Below, piece by piece: positions 11,170 through 19,711 of a stretch of DNA of 64,000 nt. Under the pieces are notes generated by a model. The model saw only the letters and a list, made by a program, of their open reading frames with translations, ran no database searches and was not told the origin of the DNA. Source of the DNA: Planctomycetota bacterium (GTDB lineage Bacteria; Planctomycetota; Planctomycetia; Planctomycetales; Planctomycetaceae); NCBI GenBank assembly GCA_003388505.1, contig QQVO01000018.1, forward strand, positions 62,001 through 126,000, written 5' to 3'. The number at the start of each line of letters is the position of its first letter. Position 1 is the stretch's first letter. Position numbers and translations under genes: made by a program.

Positions 11170-11652
11170 ATGAGCGCCAACAGCGGCTGGAGACTCGGAG
11201 GCATCCACCATGTCGGACTCACCGTGAGCGACATTGAAGCGTCCGTCCGTTTCTATCGCGACCTCCTGGGACTCGAACTGATCGGCCGGCGGCCGCGCGT
11301 CACTGCGCCCTACATCGCGCAACAGACCGGGTATAAGGGGGTCGAAATGAGCGTCGCATCGTTCAACGTTTCACGTGAAACGCACATCGGCCTGGAAGTC
11401 GTCCAGTACCTCACGCAATCCGGCGAGACGGCTGATCAATCGACTAACCGGCCCGGCAATTCCCATCTCTGCCTGACGGTCGACAACCTGGTGGAATGCC
11501 ATCGTGATCTGCGGGCCAAAGGAGTGCAGTTCAAATCGGAACCGGTCCCGATCACCGCCGGCCCCAACGAGGGGGGGCTCGTGGTCTACTTCTACGATCC
11601 CGACGGCCACGTGCTGGAGTTGTTCCAACCGCCGGCGCGACAAGGCGACTGA
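11170..11652 (+). CDS. VOC family protein (glyoxalase-like)
   Basis: 160 residues with two beta-alpha-beta-beta-beta modules. Likely metal ligands are the His in HHVGLTVSD (module 1), the Glu in HIGLEVVQY, the His in SHLCLTVDN and the Glu in HVLELFQ (module 2). This resembles glyoxalase I and ring-cleavage dioxygenases; the substrate cannot be told. Three consecutive in-frame ATGs occur at 11164, 11167 and 11170; GGAG at 11158-11161 has the best spacing to the third. Convergent with the PhyH gene. Confidence 0.88.
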   Translation: MSANSGWRLGGIHHVGLTVSDIEASVRFYRDLLGLELIGRRPRVTAPYIAQQTGYKGVEMSVASFNVSRETHIGLEVVQYLTQSGETADQSTNRPGNSHLCLTVDNLVECHRDLRAKGVQFKSEPVPITAGPNEGGLVVYFYDPDGHVLELFQPPARQGD

Positions 11653-11701
11653 CAGGCGATTGGGCGGCAGGGGTATGGCGGGCACACCGCGCCTGCCCTC
11701 T

Positions 11702-12616
11702 TCACGCCAGCGGCTGTGCGCCGCGCATGTCTCCGTAGCCGCCGCCTTTGGAGCCTCTGGGGTCGTCGCCGAAGTAACGCGGGTCGTCGCACGGATCGTC
11801 CGCCGGCTGGAAGCGGACGTCGCACGACAGACGCACGCGGCCGACGGCCGAGTTGTTGTCGAGCGAACCGTGCAGCGTGAAGCCGCCGAAAATAAACACG
11901 TCTCCCGCCCGAAAATCGGTCGAGAGCAGTCGGACGCCCCGTTCACGACAAAAAGTGACAGGGTCCGTGACGTTGACCGCGTCGTAGGCCGCCGTCTGAA
12001 CCTCATCGTTGCTGTGGCTCGAGGCGAAATCGTGGTTGCGCATCGGCTCAATCAGATCGTCGAAGTTCTGCGAGTTTTCGACCACGACCAGCGGCCCGTC
12101 GGAGATCGGCACGTCCCCCAGCGGAACCCATGCCGTATGAATCCGCCGGGAGCGGCCTGCGAAAAACGGAAAGTCGTAATGCAGCCGCGTCACCCGGCCG
12201 GGCGCGGTGGGTCGCAGGTAGATCAGGTCGTGCGGCCGGGCTGCGGTCCCGAGGACGGCGCTCATGAGTTTCCTGATCGGCGGACCGTGAGTGACCCGGC
12301 GCAACTGTTCTCCCTCGCTGACCGACTTCCAGAACTGGTGGAGGTCCGCGTGAGCCTCCGTGCGGCGACTGGTTCCGGTCGCGATCCCGTCAATCGCCGG
12401 CTGGCCGATCTCACCGACTTCGGACAGTCGCTGAAACACCTCGTCCCGCGCCTGGAGCACGTCGTCGCGGTCCAGCGCGGCACGGAGCAGCACATAACCG
12501 TGCCCCGCAAGATGCGATTGCAACGAGGCGGAGTCGTCGTGGTCGCCGTGATACTCGACCATCGATCCCCGTAGCTCATCGGGCAGGGCGTGTTCCTGAA
12601 TCGTGATTCGGCTCAT
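11702..12616 (-). CDS. Phytanoyl-CoA dioxygenase (PhyH) family protein
   Basis: 304 residues. Contains the Fe(II)/2-oxoglutarate facial triad: HxD in RLHYDFPFF (~residues 145-150) and the distal His in FTLHGSLDN, followed by an Arg-rich strand (RVRLSCDVRFQ) expected to bind 2-oxoglutarate. The frame is open much further upstream (to 13213) but that part overlaps the SDR gene; ATG 12616 overlaps the SDR stop codon as ATGA, indicating translational coupling. PhyH-family enzymes hydroxylate diverse small molecules; coupling with an SDR suggests consecutive oxidation steps on one substrate, which is an inference. Confidence 0.9.
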   Translation of the reverse strand: MSRITIQEHALPDELRGSMVEYHGDHDDSASLQSHLAGHGYVLLRAALDRDDVLQARDEVFQRLSEVGEIGQPAIDGIATGTSRRTEAHADLHQFWKSVSEGEQLRRVTHGPPIRKLMSAVLGTAARPHDLIYLRPTAPGRVTRLHYDFPFFAGRSRRIHTAWVPLGDVPISDGPLVVVENSQNFDDLIEPMRNHDFASSHSNDEVQTAAYDAVNVTDPVTFCRERGVRLLSTDFRAGDVFIFGGFTLHGSLDNNSAVGRVRLSCDVRFQPADDPCDDPRYFGDDPRGSKGGGYGDMRGAQPLA

Positions 12617-13422
12617 ACCGGCTCCTCGGAGATGGCGATGACATTGGCGGCTCCGCCGTCGATCGGAATCGTGTGTCCGGTGATGTACCGCGAGGCATCG
12701 CTCGCCAGAAAGACTGCCGCTCCGGCGATGTCCTCGCATTCTCCCCAGCGCCGCAACGGCACCCGTTCGAGGACTCGCGCGGATCGCCCGGGATCGTTCT
12801 GCAGCGCGGTTGTCATGGGCGTGCGGATCCATCCCGGGGCGAGGGCGTTCACGCGGATCGAGTAGCGCCCCCATTCGGCCGCGAGATCCCGTGTGAGAGA
12901 GACGATCCCGCCTTTGGTCATCCCGTAGATTGAACCACCCCGCCCCAGCCCCACGACGCCGCCTCCCAGCGCAGAAAGATTGATGATGCTGCCTGACCGC
13001 TGCGAGATCATCACGTTGCCCACCGCGGAACACATCTGAAAGCTCCCGGTGAGGTTCACGGCGTACAGGTCTTCGAGGTCGCGCGGATTGAAGTCGGTCG
13101 GAGGAACCCGGCGGTGAATTCCGGCATTGTTCACGAGGACGTCGATGCGGCCTTTCGCGGCATGCAGCTCCGAAACTGTCCTCAAGACCTGGTCGTTGTC
13201 GCGGACGTCGCACGCCGTCACGAGTGCGATACGATCGGCCGCCGTTTCAGCGATCCGGCCGGCCGTGTCCTCCGCGGCCGCCTGCTCCATGTCGGTCACT
13301 GCGACGTCCGCTCCCGACGCCGCAAGCGCCTCGGCGATCGCGGCGCCGATGCCCCGTCCCGCGCCGGTCACAATGGCCACCTTCCCTGCGAGATCAAACA
13401 ATCCGTTCGCCGTTTCTGTCAT
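12613..13422 (-). CDS. SDR family oxidoreductase
   Basis: 269 residues. Classical short-chain dehydrogenase: TGAGRGIG nucleotide-binding motif, NNAG, active-site Ser in SIINLSALGG, and YGMTK catalytic Tyr/Lys, then PGWIRTPM and a GHTIPIDGGA C-terminus. The Asp in VTDME after strand 2 favours NAD(H). ATG 13422 is used; a GTG at 13431 is also in frame. The last codons overlap the PhyH start (ATGA). Substrate unknown. Confidence 0.93.
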   Translation of the reverse strand: MTETANGLFDLAGKVAIVTGAGRGIGAAIAEALAASGADVAVTDMEQAAAEDTAGRIAETAADRIALVTACDVRDNDQVLRTVSELHAAKGRIDVLVNNAGIHRRVPPTDFNPRDLEDLYAVNLTGSFQMCSAVGNVMISQRSGSIINLSALGGGVVGLGRGGSIYGMTKGGIVSLTRDLAAEWGRYSIRVNALAPGWIRTPMTTALQNDPGRSARVLERVPLRRWGECEDIAGAAVFLASDASRYITGHTIPIDGGAANVIAISEEPV

Positions 13423-13507
13423 ACGTCTCACGATCGCATTCTTGCGGTGCTGCGAAAACTCTGAACGTGCAGAATCTTGTTGTCCTGTGCAACTCTCTTG
13501 CTTTTCC

Positions 13508-13608
13508 GTAGCGCCCGCTGCCGGCGTGCGTCAACCGCTCTGCGATCAGCGGGACGCACGCAAGGCTGCGTGCGCTACGGGGACGCACACAAGGCTTCGT
13601 GCGCGACG
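13508..13608. repeat. Dispersed hairpin repeat, family B, copy 1 (with partial tandem copy)
   Basis: Contains GCACGCA AGGC TGCGTGC, a perfect hairpin, after GATCAGCGGGAC; the 13508-13579 core recurs at 14646-14718 and 31024-31096. Directly after it (13580-13608) is a diverged second copy of the hairpin (ACGCACACAAGGCTTCGTGC). It fills the middle of the 356-base gap between the SDR and MBL genes, where I see nothing else. Confidence 0.8.
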
Positions 13609-13778
13609 CTGTTGATCCGGGCATGGAACGAGTCGGCCACTCTCTCCTGGTGCTGAATCGTGTTGCGAGAGGCGCTGGAATTGGTGAAGATTGAAACGTC
13701 CTATCAGAAGTTATCGAGGGGCGGTGACCCCCCGCCTCCCGGAATGATCGATCTTCCAGCCGCGAAAGTGACAATTCG

Positions 13779-14540
13779 ATGAAACTGCACTTCCTCGGAA
13801 CCGGAGGATATCACCCGACCGAGCGCAGGCACACCGCGTGCCTGATGCTGCCGGAAATCGGGGTCATCTTCGACGCGGGCACCAGCTTCTATCGCGTCGA
13901 AAAGCTGCGGCAGACCGACCGCGTGCAGATTTTTCTCTCGCACGCGCATCTCGATCACATCGTCGGGCTCACGTATATCCTCGTCCCGCTGCTGCGAGGG
14001 GGGCTGAACCATGCCGACGTGTACGGCTCTGCGGCGACGATCGACGCCGTCCGCCGCCATCTCTTTTCGCCGCCGATGTTTCCGGTCCTGCCCGACTACC
14101 GGTTTCACCTGCTTGAAGAGCATGCGGACATTCCGGTTCCCGGCGACGGCGTTGTGACGCATCAGCCGCTGCCCAGCCACCCGGGAGGATCGACGGCGTT
14201 CCGTCTCGATTTTCCGTCCGTCGGCGACGTGCCGGCGCGATCGCTGGCCTATGTGACCGACACCACCGTCGACGGCACGTACACCGAGTTCATCCGGAGG
14301 GCGGACCTGCTGATTCACGAATGCAATTTTTCCGACGACGAGGCGGAGTGGTGCGACCGGACGGGACACAGCCACACCAGCCAGACGGCGGCCCTGGCCC
14401 GCGCAGCCGGCGTGGGGCGGATGATTCTCCTGCATGTGGACCCGCAACTCGACGGCGACGACCCGCTCGACCTGGCCGTCGCGCGGAGCGTCTTTCCGGA
14501 AACGGAACTTGCCGAAGACGGGGACGTGCGCGAGTTCTGA
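13779..14540 (+). CDS. MBL-fold metal-dependent hydrolase (RNase Z-like)
   Basis: 253 residues. Begins with the LHFLGTGGYHPT strand/loop, has the dinuclear zinc motif SHAHLDH (~residues 62-68), a third His in PSHPGG, the bridging Asp in YVTDTTVD and the final His in GHSHTSQ. The spacing fits the ribonuclease Z/phosphodiesterase branch of the metallo-beta-lactamase fold. It lacks enough specific features to call it tRNase Z. The gene stands alone, followed by ~370 bases of repeats and then the 6S-like RNA. Confidence 0.9.
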   Translation: MKLHFLGTGGYHPTERRHTACLMLPEIGVIFDAGTSFYRVEKLRQTDRVQIFLSHAHLDHIVGLTYILVPLLRGGLNHADVYGSAATIDAVRRHLFSPPMFPVLPDYRFHLLEEHADIPVPGDGVVTHQPLPSHPGGSTAFRLDFPSVGDVPARSLAYVTDTTVDGTYTEFIRRADLLIHECNFSDDEAEWCDRTGHSHTSQTAALARAAGVGRMILLHVDPQLDGDDPLDLAVARSVFPETELAEDGDVREF

Positions 14541-14584
14541 CTCTTTCGTCGGAGGCGGTTCTAAAGATCGTCTTGAATGCAGCC

Positions 14585-14751
14585 CTTTTGTACTTGTGCT
14601 TCTCACCAGCGAAAGTTTGTCGTCCGCAAATTGTCGCGTTCGTCCATAGCGCACGCTGCCAGTGTGCGCCAGCGGCCTTTACGATCAGCGGGACGCACGC
14701 AAGGCTGCGTGCGCTACGTTGTTGGGTTGCGGGCGACGCCGGCGCTGGGAA
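14585..14751. repeat. Dispersed repeat, family B long form, copy 2
   Basis: About 165 bases that align over their whole length with 30963-31129 (shared landmarks: AGTTTGTCGTC, GCGCACGCTGCCAG, GATCAGCGGGACGCACGC, GCGTGCGCTACG, TTGGGTTGCGGGCGACGC). Two hairpins are embedded. No coding potential. Confidence 0.85.
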
Positions 14752-14755
14752 TCCT

Positions 14756-14832
14756 CGTGCCCAAACTTCCGTTTGGGCACACCTGACGCAGATTCTCAAT
14801 CGTTTGCGTTCCCGAACGGAAGTTTGGGAACG
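14756..14832. repeat. Pair of short hairpin repeats, family E
   Basis: 14756-14783 (GTGCCCAAACTTCCGTTTGG...) and 14807-14832 (CGTTCCCGAACGGAAGTTTG...) are variants of one palindrome, 24 bases apart; a third copy is at 39988-40011 (GTGCCCAAACAGAAGTTTGG...). They lie just upstream of the 6S-like RNA promoter. Confidence 0.8.
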
Positions 14833-14872
14833 AGGGGAACAACGCAACGGGCTCTCCTGGGGCCGATTTGTC

Positions 14873-14901
14873 TTGCCGGGACGGTTGGGCAGGCGTAGGA
14901 T
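14873..14901 (+). promoter_or_regulatory. Sigma70-like promoter for the 6S-like RNA
   Basis: TTGCCG at 14873-14878 and TAGGAT at 14896-14901 are 17 bases apart, predicting a start near 14908. That would place a small hairpin (GTCGCAGC TGTGA GGCTGCGAC, 14908-14929) at the very 5' end of the transcript, ahead of the 6S-like fold. Confidence 0.5.
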
Positions 14902-14931
14902 GAGGGCGTCGCAGCTGTGAGGCTGCGACCT

Positions 14932-15125
14932 GCCTCTGCGGTGTTCGAGCCCGGTCTGTACAAATTTGTGGACCCTACATCAGTTCCGCAGGGAGCCGCT
15001 GACACCCCGGCCGCGTGTATATCCGGACGGCTATGCCGGTACCGGCTCACACAACCCGGGGGCGCGGCGCCCACCTGAGATTGCGGGTCTGAACAAAACA
15101 GCCCGAACGGCATTTGCGGAGGTTT
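14932..15125 (+). ncRNA. ssrS: Probable 6S RNA
   Basis: About 190 bases, the usual 6S length. A closing stem is formed by CCTCTGC (14933-14939) and GCGGAGG (15116-15122), continued after a bulge by GTTCG (14943-14947) with CGAAC (15104-15108); then an open middle region bounded by GACCC/GGGTC, and a terminal stem (GAGCCG ... CGGCTC, about 14993-15048). The 5' CTCTG..TGTTCG and 3' CAGCCCGAACGGCATTTGCG segments resemble the conserved ends of the E. coli RNA. 6S RNA mimics an open promoter and binds sigma70-RNA polymerase. It is flanked by a promoter and a strong terminator. Exact ends are estimates. Confidence 0.65.
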
Positions 15126-15139
15126 TGAGTTTCCGAACG

Positions 15140-15178
15140 AACAGAGCCCGCGAACACAGGTTCGCGGGCTCTGTTGTT
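15140..15178 (+). terminator. Strong hairpin terminator after the 6S-like RNA
   Basis: AACAGAGCCCGCGAA (15140-15154) and its exact complement (15161-15175) form a 15-bp stem with a 6-base loop, followed by GTTTG on the plus strand. It is the strongest simple hairpin in this gap and ends the 6S-like transcript; it could also stop transcription arriving from the minus-strand gene at 15339. Confidence 0.75.
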
Positions 15179-15182
15179 TGAT

Positions 15183-15335
15183 GCTGTAGCCGGCCTCATT
15201 GAGGTCGGCCGGTCCGGGCTTGGTGAGCCCGGCTCCAGTGCCTTTTCGCGGCGAATCGCCACGTCGCAGAAGTTGTGAAACTTCCGTCCCGTTCGTGCCA
15301 ATTCGTCCGAAGTCTGACGACTTCGGCTACGAATG
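15183..15335. repeat. Cluster of three palindromic repeats
   Basis: 15189-15212 (GCCGGCCTCATTGAGGTCGG...), 15214-15232 (CCGGGCTTGGTGAGCCCGG) and 15303-15331 (family D, minus strand; second copy at 54979-55010). All are hairpins without coding potential, lined up just downstream of the minus-strand PDZ gene. Confidence 0.75.
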
Positions 15336-15338
15336 TGG

Positions 15339-16601
15339 TTACCGGGGAACTCCCTTGTTGGCGAGGAAGTCGGCGGCCAGGTCGCGGCGGAGACCGCCGG
15401 ACTGCTGCAGTCGCCACACCCAGTAGTCGAGTTCATCCTGCGTCAATTGCCGACCGGTGATCGACTCGCTCATCAACTGGATGAACCGCGCCTCGTCGTG
15501 TTCACAACGATGCCACACCTGGGGATTTGAGAGCAGGTCGGCCTGGACGTCGGCCAGCGTTCGCCCGCGCTCCAGAACCTGCGCAGTCCAGACCGGCATT
15601 TCATCCGGCCTGGGTTCGCGGCCCATGTAGTCGCGGAAGTATTGCACGATCTGCGCCTCGATTTCGGCACGCTGGTCCTCAGCGGTCTGAGCCGGGTTCT
15701 GCGGCGCCTGGACCACCGTGACGGCGGCCGTTTGCCCACGGTTGTTCGTGATGACCGCGTACTGATCGGTCGTCGTGTACAGCGTGCGGCCGTTGGCGGA
15801 GATCGTGGCGTGCACCACGTAAGTCCGCCGCGGATTGATGTCGAGCGGGTCGTATTCGATTTCGTAAGGAATCGGAATCTGACGAATCTCTTCGACCCGC
15901 TGGTCTCCCAGCACGATGCCGGGACCGGTCGTGCGGTGTTCGCGCAACTCAATCAGGGCGACGGCGTTTTGCGGGAGAAAGATGCGGTTGCGGTAGGAGA
16001 TCGTGCCGCTCACCTTCTCCAGCCGCGAATCGAGCTTCACCGGCAGGTTCACCAGTTGCTTGTTGCGGTGGTCCTGGACAAGCAGCTTGACGTTGCCCTG
16101 TGCGTCGGCCCGGTTCTCGAATTCGTAGCCGCAGTCGTAGTGCACGCCGTTGACAATGCCGACCTGATAGCCGGCGACCGCCACGATCAGGTCGTCCTTT
16201 TCGAGTCCGGCCCGCTCGGCCGGGGAACCGGCCACGACGCGGAGGATCTTGACGCCGATGTCGGTGTCCTGCGAGTAAACGCCGAGCCGCCAGCGGGGCG
16301 GCCGGTCGGGAGACGTTCCGCTGCTGGGGGGCGCGATCAGCGCGGCCACATCACCCGGCGTGGGGGCCGGCGCGAGTCGATCGCGGGTCGCACCCGGAGG
16401 CGTTGTGGTCGCCGGTTGCGCCGGCGTGGTTGTCGTCGTGGACGTACTCGTGCCGGGGAGAACGGCCGGTGCGAACGGGTCGTTCGAGGCCGTCGTCGTT
16501 CCACGCGGCGCCTTGCGGGGGTCGACGCCGCGGGCCGTTTCGGGGGCAAGCGTCAGCGCGAGCATCGAGAGCATCGCGCCACTGATCAGCATTTTCTTCA
16601 T
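15339..16601 (-). CDS. Secreted PDZ-domain protein with YbaY-like domain
   Basis: 420 residues. Signal peptide at 1-25 (MLISGAMLSMLALTLAPETARG), a Thr/Pro-rich linker to ~95, a PDZ domain at ~100-180 (LGVYSQDTDIGVKILRVV, AGLEKDDLIVAV), then a beta domain at ~195-290 resembling the YbaY/type III chaperone-lipoprotein fold (LPQNAVALIELREH, RTYVVHATI) and a helical C-terminal ~110 residues reminiscent of DUF4214-type repeats (YFRDYMGREPRPDEM, YWVWRLQQSGG). Extracytoplasmic; function unknown. The multidomain order is unusual to me. Single-gene unit. Confidence 0.8.
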   Translation of the reverse strand: MKKMLISGAMLSMLALTLAPETARGVDPRKAPRGTTTASNDPFAPAVLPGTSTSTTTTTPAQPATTTPPGATRDRLAPAPTPGDVAALIAPPSSGTSPDRPPRWRLGVYSQDTDIGVKILRVVAGSPAERAGLEKDDLIVAVAGYQVGIVNGVHYDCGYEFENRADAQGNVKLLVQDHRNKQLVNLPVKLDSRLEKVSGTISYRNRIFLPQNAVALIELREHRTTGPGIVLGDQRVEEIRQIPIPYEIEYDPLDINPRRTYVVHATISANGRTLYTTTDQYAVITNNRGQTAAVTVVQAPQNPAQTAEDQRAEIEAQIVQYFRDYMGREPRPDEMPVWTAQVLERGRTLADVQADLLSNPQVWHRCEHDEARFIQLMSESITGRQLTQDELDYWVWRLQQSGGLRRDLAADFLANKGVPR

Positions 16602-16786
16602 GATTGGGTCCTTCCGGGATTACAGGCGTCCGGCGTCGTCTCGGAGAATGCCGCCTGAGGCCGTTCCTGGCCGGCGGCAGCCCGCCACGCCGGGTGGCTG
16701 CCAATCCACCCGCACGACAACACGGCGGGAGGCGAGATTGTGGAAAACCGCTTCAATGCACAAATCGATGAAACGCGGGTCGGATG

Positions 16787-17782
16787 CTACTTCGCGGTCC
16801 CCAGTCCGACCGTGTCGAGGGCGGTTTGGGCCGGCCGCGAGGTGACGGGCCGCATCCCGGCTCGGACGACGTCCTGCTGGCCGAATTTGCTGAAGACGTA
16901 CTTGAGAAACTCCGCCTCAATCGCCGGCAGTTTTCCGTCGGCCGGCTGGTTGATCACCAGTTGCAGCGGACGAATCAGCGGATACTGGGCCTGCGCCGGC
17001 TCGGGGGACGTCGGCGAGACGAACGGGCGGCCTTCTTCCAAGGAGAGCGGAATCATCCGCACGCCGGGGAGTTGGTACGAGGTACCGGCGAAGCCGATGG
17101 CGCCGGGCTCGTCGGACACAGCCTGCACGAGGTCCAGATTCTCGCCGTGACTGGTCATGTCGGAGCGAAACGTTCCGCTGCGGAGAGCCATTTCCTGAAA
17201 GTAGACCTGTGAGCCAGTGGCGTCGTTGCGCCCGTGGCAGACAATCGGCACCTTGGCCCAACGGCCGACGACGCCGACATCGCCCCAGGTCATCGCGGTT
17301 TTCTTCGCTCCGCGATGCAAGGTCGTCGAGTAGATGGCGTCGAGGTCGGCCAGGGTCAGCCCCTGGACCGGGTTGTCCTCATGCACGTAGACGGCGATGG
17401 TCTCGTAGGTCGGCGTGAGCACGGTCGGGGGATAACCGAACTTCTTGACGAACGCGTCGACCTCCTGCTGAGTAATGCTGCGGCTGAGCAGGCCGATTTC
17501 GGCTTCGCCGTCGATGACGGAGTTGACCGAGGCCACCGCCCCTTTGACGTGGATGTCGATCTTCGCGTCCGGGTGGAACTGCTTGAAGCCGCTCGCCCAG
17601 ATCGTCGCGACCTGTGCGAGGGTGTTCGATCCGTTGAGGGTCAGCTTGCCGGAGACTTCCTTATTCGGCCGGTACGGCGGAAGCCCGTCGTCAATAGCCG
17701 ATTGTGCACAGGCGGGCCGGCCTGCGGCGGACAGCACGACGGCCGCCGATAGAACAACGATCGCAAATCCCATTCTCTTCAT
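16787..17782 (-). CDS. PstS-like phosphate/anion-binding protein
   Basis: 331 residues from ATG 17782; signal peptide at ~1-25 (GFAIVVLSAAVVLSAAGRPACA). PBP-like domain: LTLNGSNTLAQVATIW at the first ligand-binding loop, AEIGLLSRSITQQEV, then a late DATGSQVYFQEM helix and VRPVTSR-like C-terminus. Such proteins bind phosphate in the periplasm, but no pstCAB genes follow, so it may be a stand-alone PstS/alkaline-phosphatase-like relative. The frame extends upstream to 17884 without signal-peptide sense, hence the inner start. No obvious Pho box seen. Confidence 0.85.
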   Translation of the reverse strand: MKRMGFAIVVLSAAVVLSAAGRPACAQSAIDDGLPPYRPNKEVSGKLTLNGSNTLAQVATIWASGFKQFHPDAKIDIHVKGAVASVNSVIDGEAEIGLLSRSITQQEVDAFVKKFGYPPTVLTPTYETIAVYVHEDNPVQGLTLADLDAIYSTTLHRGAKKTAMTWGDVGVVGRWAKVPIVCHGRNDATGSQVYFQEMALRSGTFRSDMTSHGENLDLVQAVSDEPGAIGFAGTSYQLPGVRMIPLSLEEGRPFVSPTSPEPAQAQYPLIRPLQLVINQPADGKLPAIEAEFLKYVFSKFGQQDVVRAGMRPVTSRPAQTALDTVGLGTAK

Positions 17783-18509
17783 GTCACGAATCCTTTTGGG
17801 TCCTGCGCCCTGTCCGGGCTTTGTTTTCGGATCGGCTGAACGGTGAAGTCGCACAGAGCCTTGCGGGATCCCTGCTCCTGCCACCGCCGCACAACCCGAA
17901 ACATGTGAATTGACGCCCCACAGTGCTGCACGGGCGTCACGACGCTGCGACGTTCCCTCGTGTTGCGTCCACGCTTATTCCTGCGGGGCCTGACTGAATC
18001 GGCCGGCGCGACTCCTGCGGGATGGTGCGCCTGCTCCGCACTGAAGCGGTCCGATGGAGAGACCTGAAGCAGGCCCCCCTCGCTCCCCAGCGGCCGGACA
18101 AACCCCGAACCGGCCCCGTTGCGGGGCGGGAGTATAGGGGCATTCTTCAAATCGAGGAAATAGCGATTTTTCGGCGGGCTCAGGACGCGGTTTCAGGCAC
18201 TCGAATTCGACGCAAAGGCGCGAAGACGCAGAGGGGCGCAAAGGCTCTGGAAGTGACAGGGAACACAAGACGACAGCGCGGTTCGGAAACAATCTTGAGA
18301 CAATGCGAACGCGAGTGAGATGCTGGTCCCCGCCGCGTGGAATTGGAGTCTCCGCTGCGGTGCGGTACAGTCTCTCGCGACGTGCGGCCGGGCCCGTTCC
18401 GCTCGACGCGGAGATCCCGTGCGAGCGGCGAACAACTGGCGCAGCTCTCCCGGAAGTGGTCCGGCATGGGCCAGGAGTTGTTTACGAGCGCCGACAATGA
18501 CAGCCGATC
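17783..18509. other. Non-coding gap of ~730 bases
   Basis: No credible gene. Near 18211-18240 is a GACGCAAAGGCGCGAAGACG stretch of the kind found repeatedly between genes in this group, and GGGGC/GCCCC-rich segments at 18100-18150. Nothing else recognisable. Confidence 0.5.
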
Positions 18510-19283
18510 ATGATTCGCCGTGACGCCGATCGAGACTGGTTGTTGATCGCCCAGGCCGATCACGCGCGGATCGCCGCCGCGATCGCCGGTGCGTGGCGCT
18601 TTCCGCCGGGAGTCCTGGAGTCTCATCGGTCGGAACTGATTGAGGCTGTTCGCGGGCATGATGACGGTTGGCCGGCCTGGGAGGCGTCGCCGACGATCGA
18701 TCCGGAGTCCGGCAAGCCCCGGGAATTCACCGAAATGCCGATGAACGAGGCGACGCGGATCTGGACGGAGAGCATTCGCCAGTGCGGCGAGAGATCCCCC
18801 TGGGGAGGTTTGTGGGTCAGCCGTCACTTCTGCCGGCTGGCGCATCGCGCGTTGGAGAACCGGGAGTCAGCCAGTGACGTTGACGCGCTGCATGCGTTTC
18901 TCGATCAACAAGCGCGGCTGCGTGAGACGCACCGTTCGCGACTCCCGGAAGGGCCGAACGTCACCGACCTCGAAGAGAAGGAAGACGCAGGATTTCTGTG
19001 GGTGCAGTTCTTCGATTTCGTCAGCCTGTGGATCTGTTGTGCTGAACGAACCCAACCCCATTCGTTTTCGGTTCCCGGCGGCGACTCGGCCACGGCAATT
19101 CCGGAGCCGGGGGGCGCCATTCGCCTCGACGGCGATCGATTGTCGTGGAGTCCCGTGACGCTGGAGACCAAGGCGATCCGGATTCCCGCACAGAGTTTCG
19201 ACAGCGACGAGGACTTTCGATCCGCATTGCGGAATGCGGACCGCGCCTCTCTGACCTGGAATCTGGTCTGCGAACACGATTGA
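18510..19283 (+). CDS. DUF3891 family protein
   Basis: 257 residues, full family length. Characteristic features are the N-terminal WLLIAQADHARIAAAIA segment with Asp/His, AVRGHDDGW, and the FFDFVSLWICC helix, ending with a beta-rich C-terminus (ATLET.. type strands). The conserved His/Asp pattern resembles an HD-like metal site, but the family is uncharacterised. ATG 18510 matches the family start. Stands alone, followed by a copy of the ~290-bp repeat. Confidence 0.85.
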   Translation: MIRRDADRDWLLIAQADHARIAAAIAGAWRFPPGVLESHRSELIEAVRGHDDGWPAWEASPTIDPESGKPREFTEMPMNEATRIWTESIRQCGERSPWGGLWVSRHFCRLAHRALENRESASDVDALHAFLDQQARLRETHRSRLPEGPNVTDLEEKEDAGFLWVQFFDFVSLWICCAERTQPHSFSVPGGDSATAIPEPGGAIRLDGDRLSWSPVTLETKAIRIPAQSFDSDEDFRSALRNADRASLTWNLVCEHD

Positions 19284-19346
19284 CTCTTCGCAACGGAACA
19301 GTTTGACTTCCAAGATGCTGCGAGGGCTGAGGGAAGCGTGCAGACG

Positions 19347-19642
19347 CCTGTCGTTTACACACATCGCTCGATCCTCGATTGAGTGACTCTCCGAGAGTTG
19401 CGAATGGAACGCGGATGGCCACGGATGGGACCGATTTTCGCTGGTTGCTTTCTGTGGAGCGTAGAGTGTTCACGCCTGGGTCGATGCGGTCTCGCCGCTG
19501 CCGCGTCTAGAAGGAATTCCCCGTAAGATCCGTGCTGATCCGCCAAATCCGCGAAAATCTGTGTCCTGTTCGAGAATCCCGAGAATCCCTTGCGCCCGGT
19601 TGGTCGCGGCTGGGCCCAATCCGAGTTGTGTATAATTGACAG
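19347..19642. repeat. ~290-bp MITE-like repeat (family A), copy 1
   Basis: Starts with CCTGTCGTTTACACAC and ends with an inverted relative (GTGTATAATTGACAG). Inside are GAATGGAACGCGGATGGCC, GATTTTCGCTGG and near the end GTGCTGATCCGCC and GCGAAAATCTGTGTCCTGTT. Aligns end to end with 32126-32412 and 54671-54958. No open frame of its own. Fills most of the gap 19284-19711. Confidence 0.9.
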
Positions 19643-19711
19643 TCCCAGACGCCTCATGACCCGAATCGCGATGAGGTCCGTTGAACCAAACTTGCGGGAG
19701 GAGCGGTCCCA

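Noticed and set aside
13704-14654. 316-codon minus-strand open frame
   Set aside because: Antisense to the MBL-fold hydrolase, whose metal motif is clear.
14541-15335. CRISPR array suspected from several short palindromes
   Set aside because: The repeats are of different families, unevenly spaced, and there are no cas genes.
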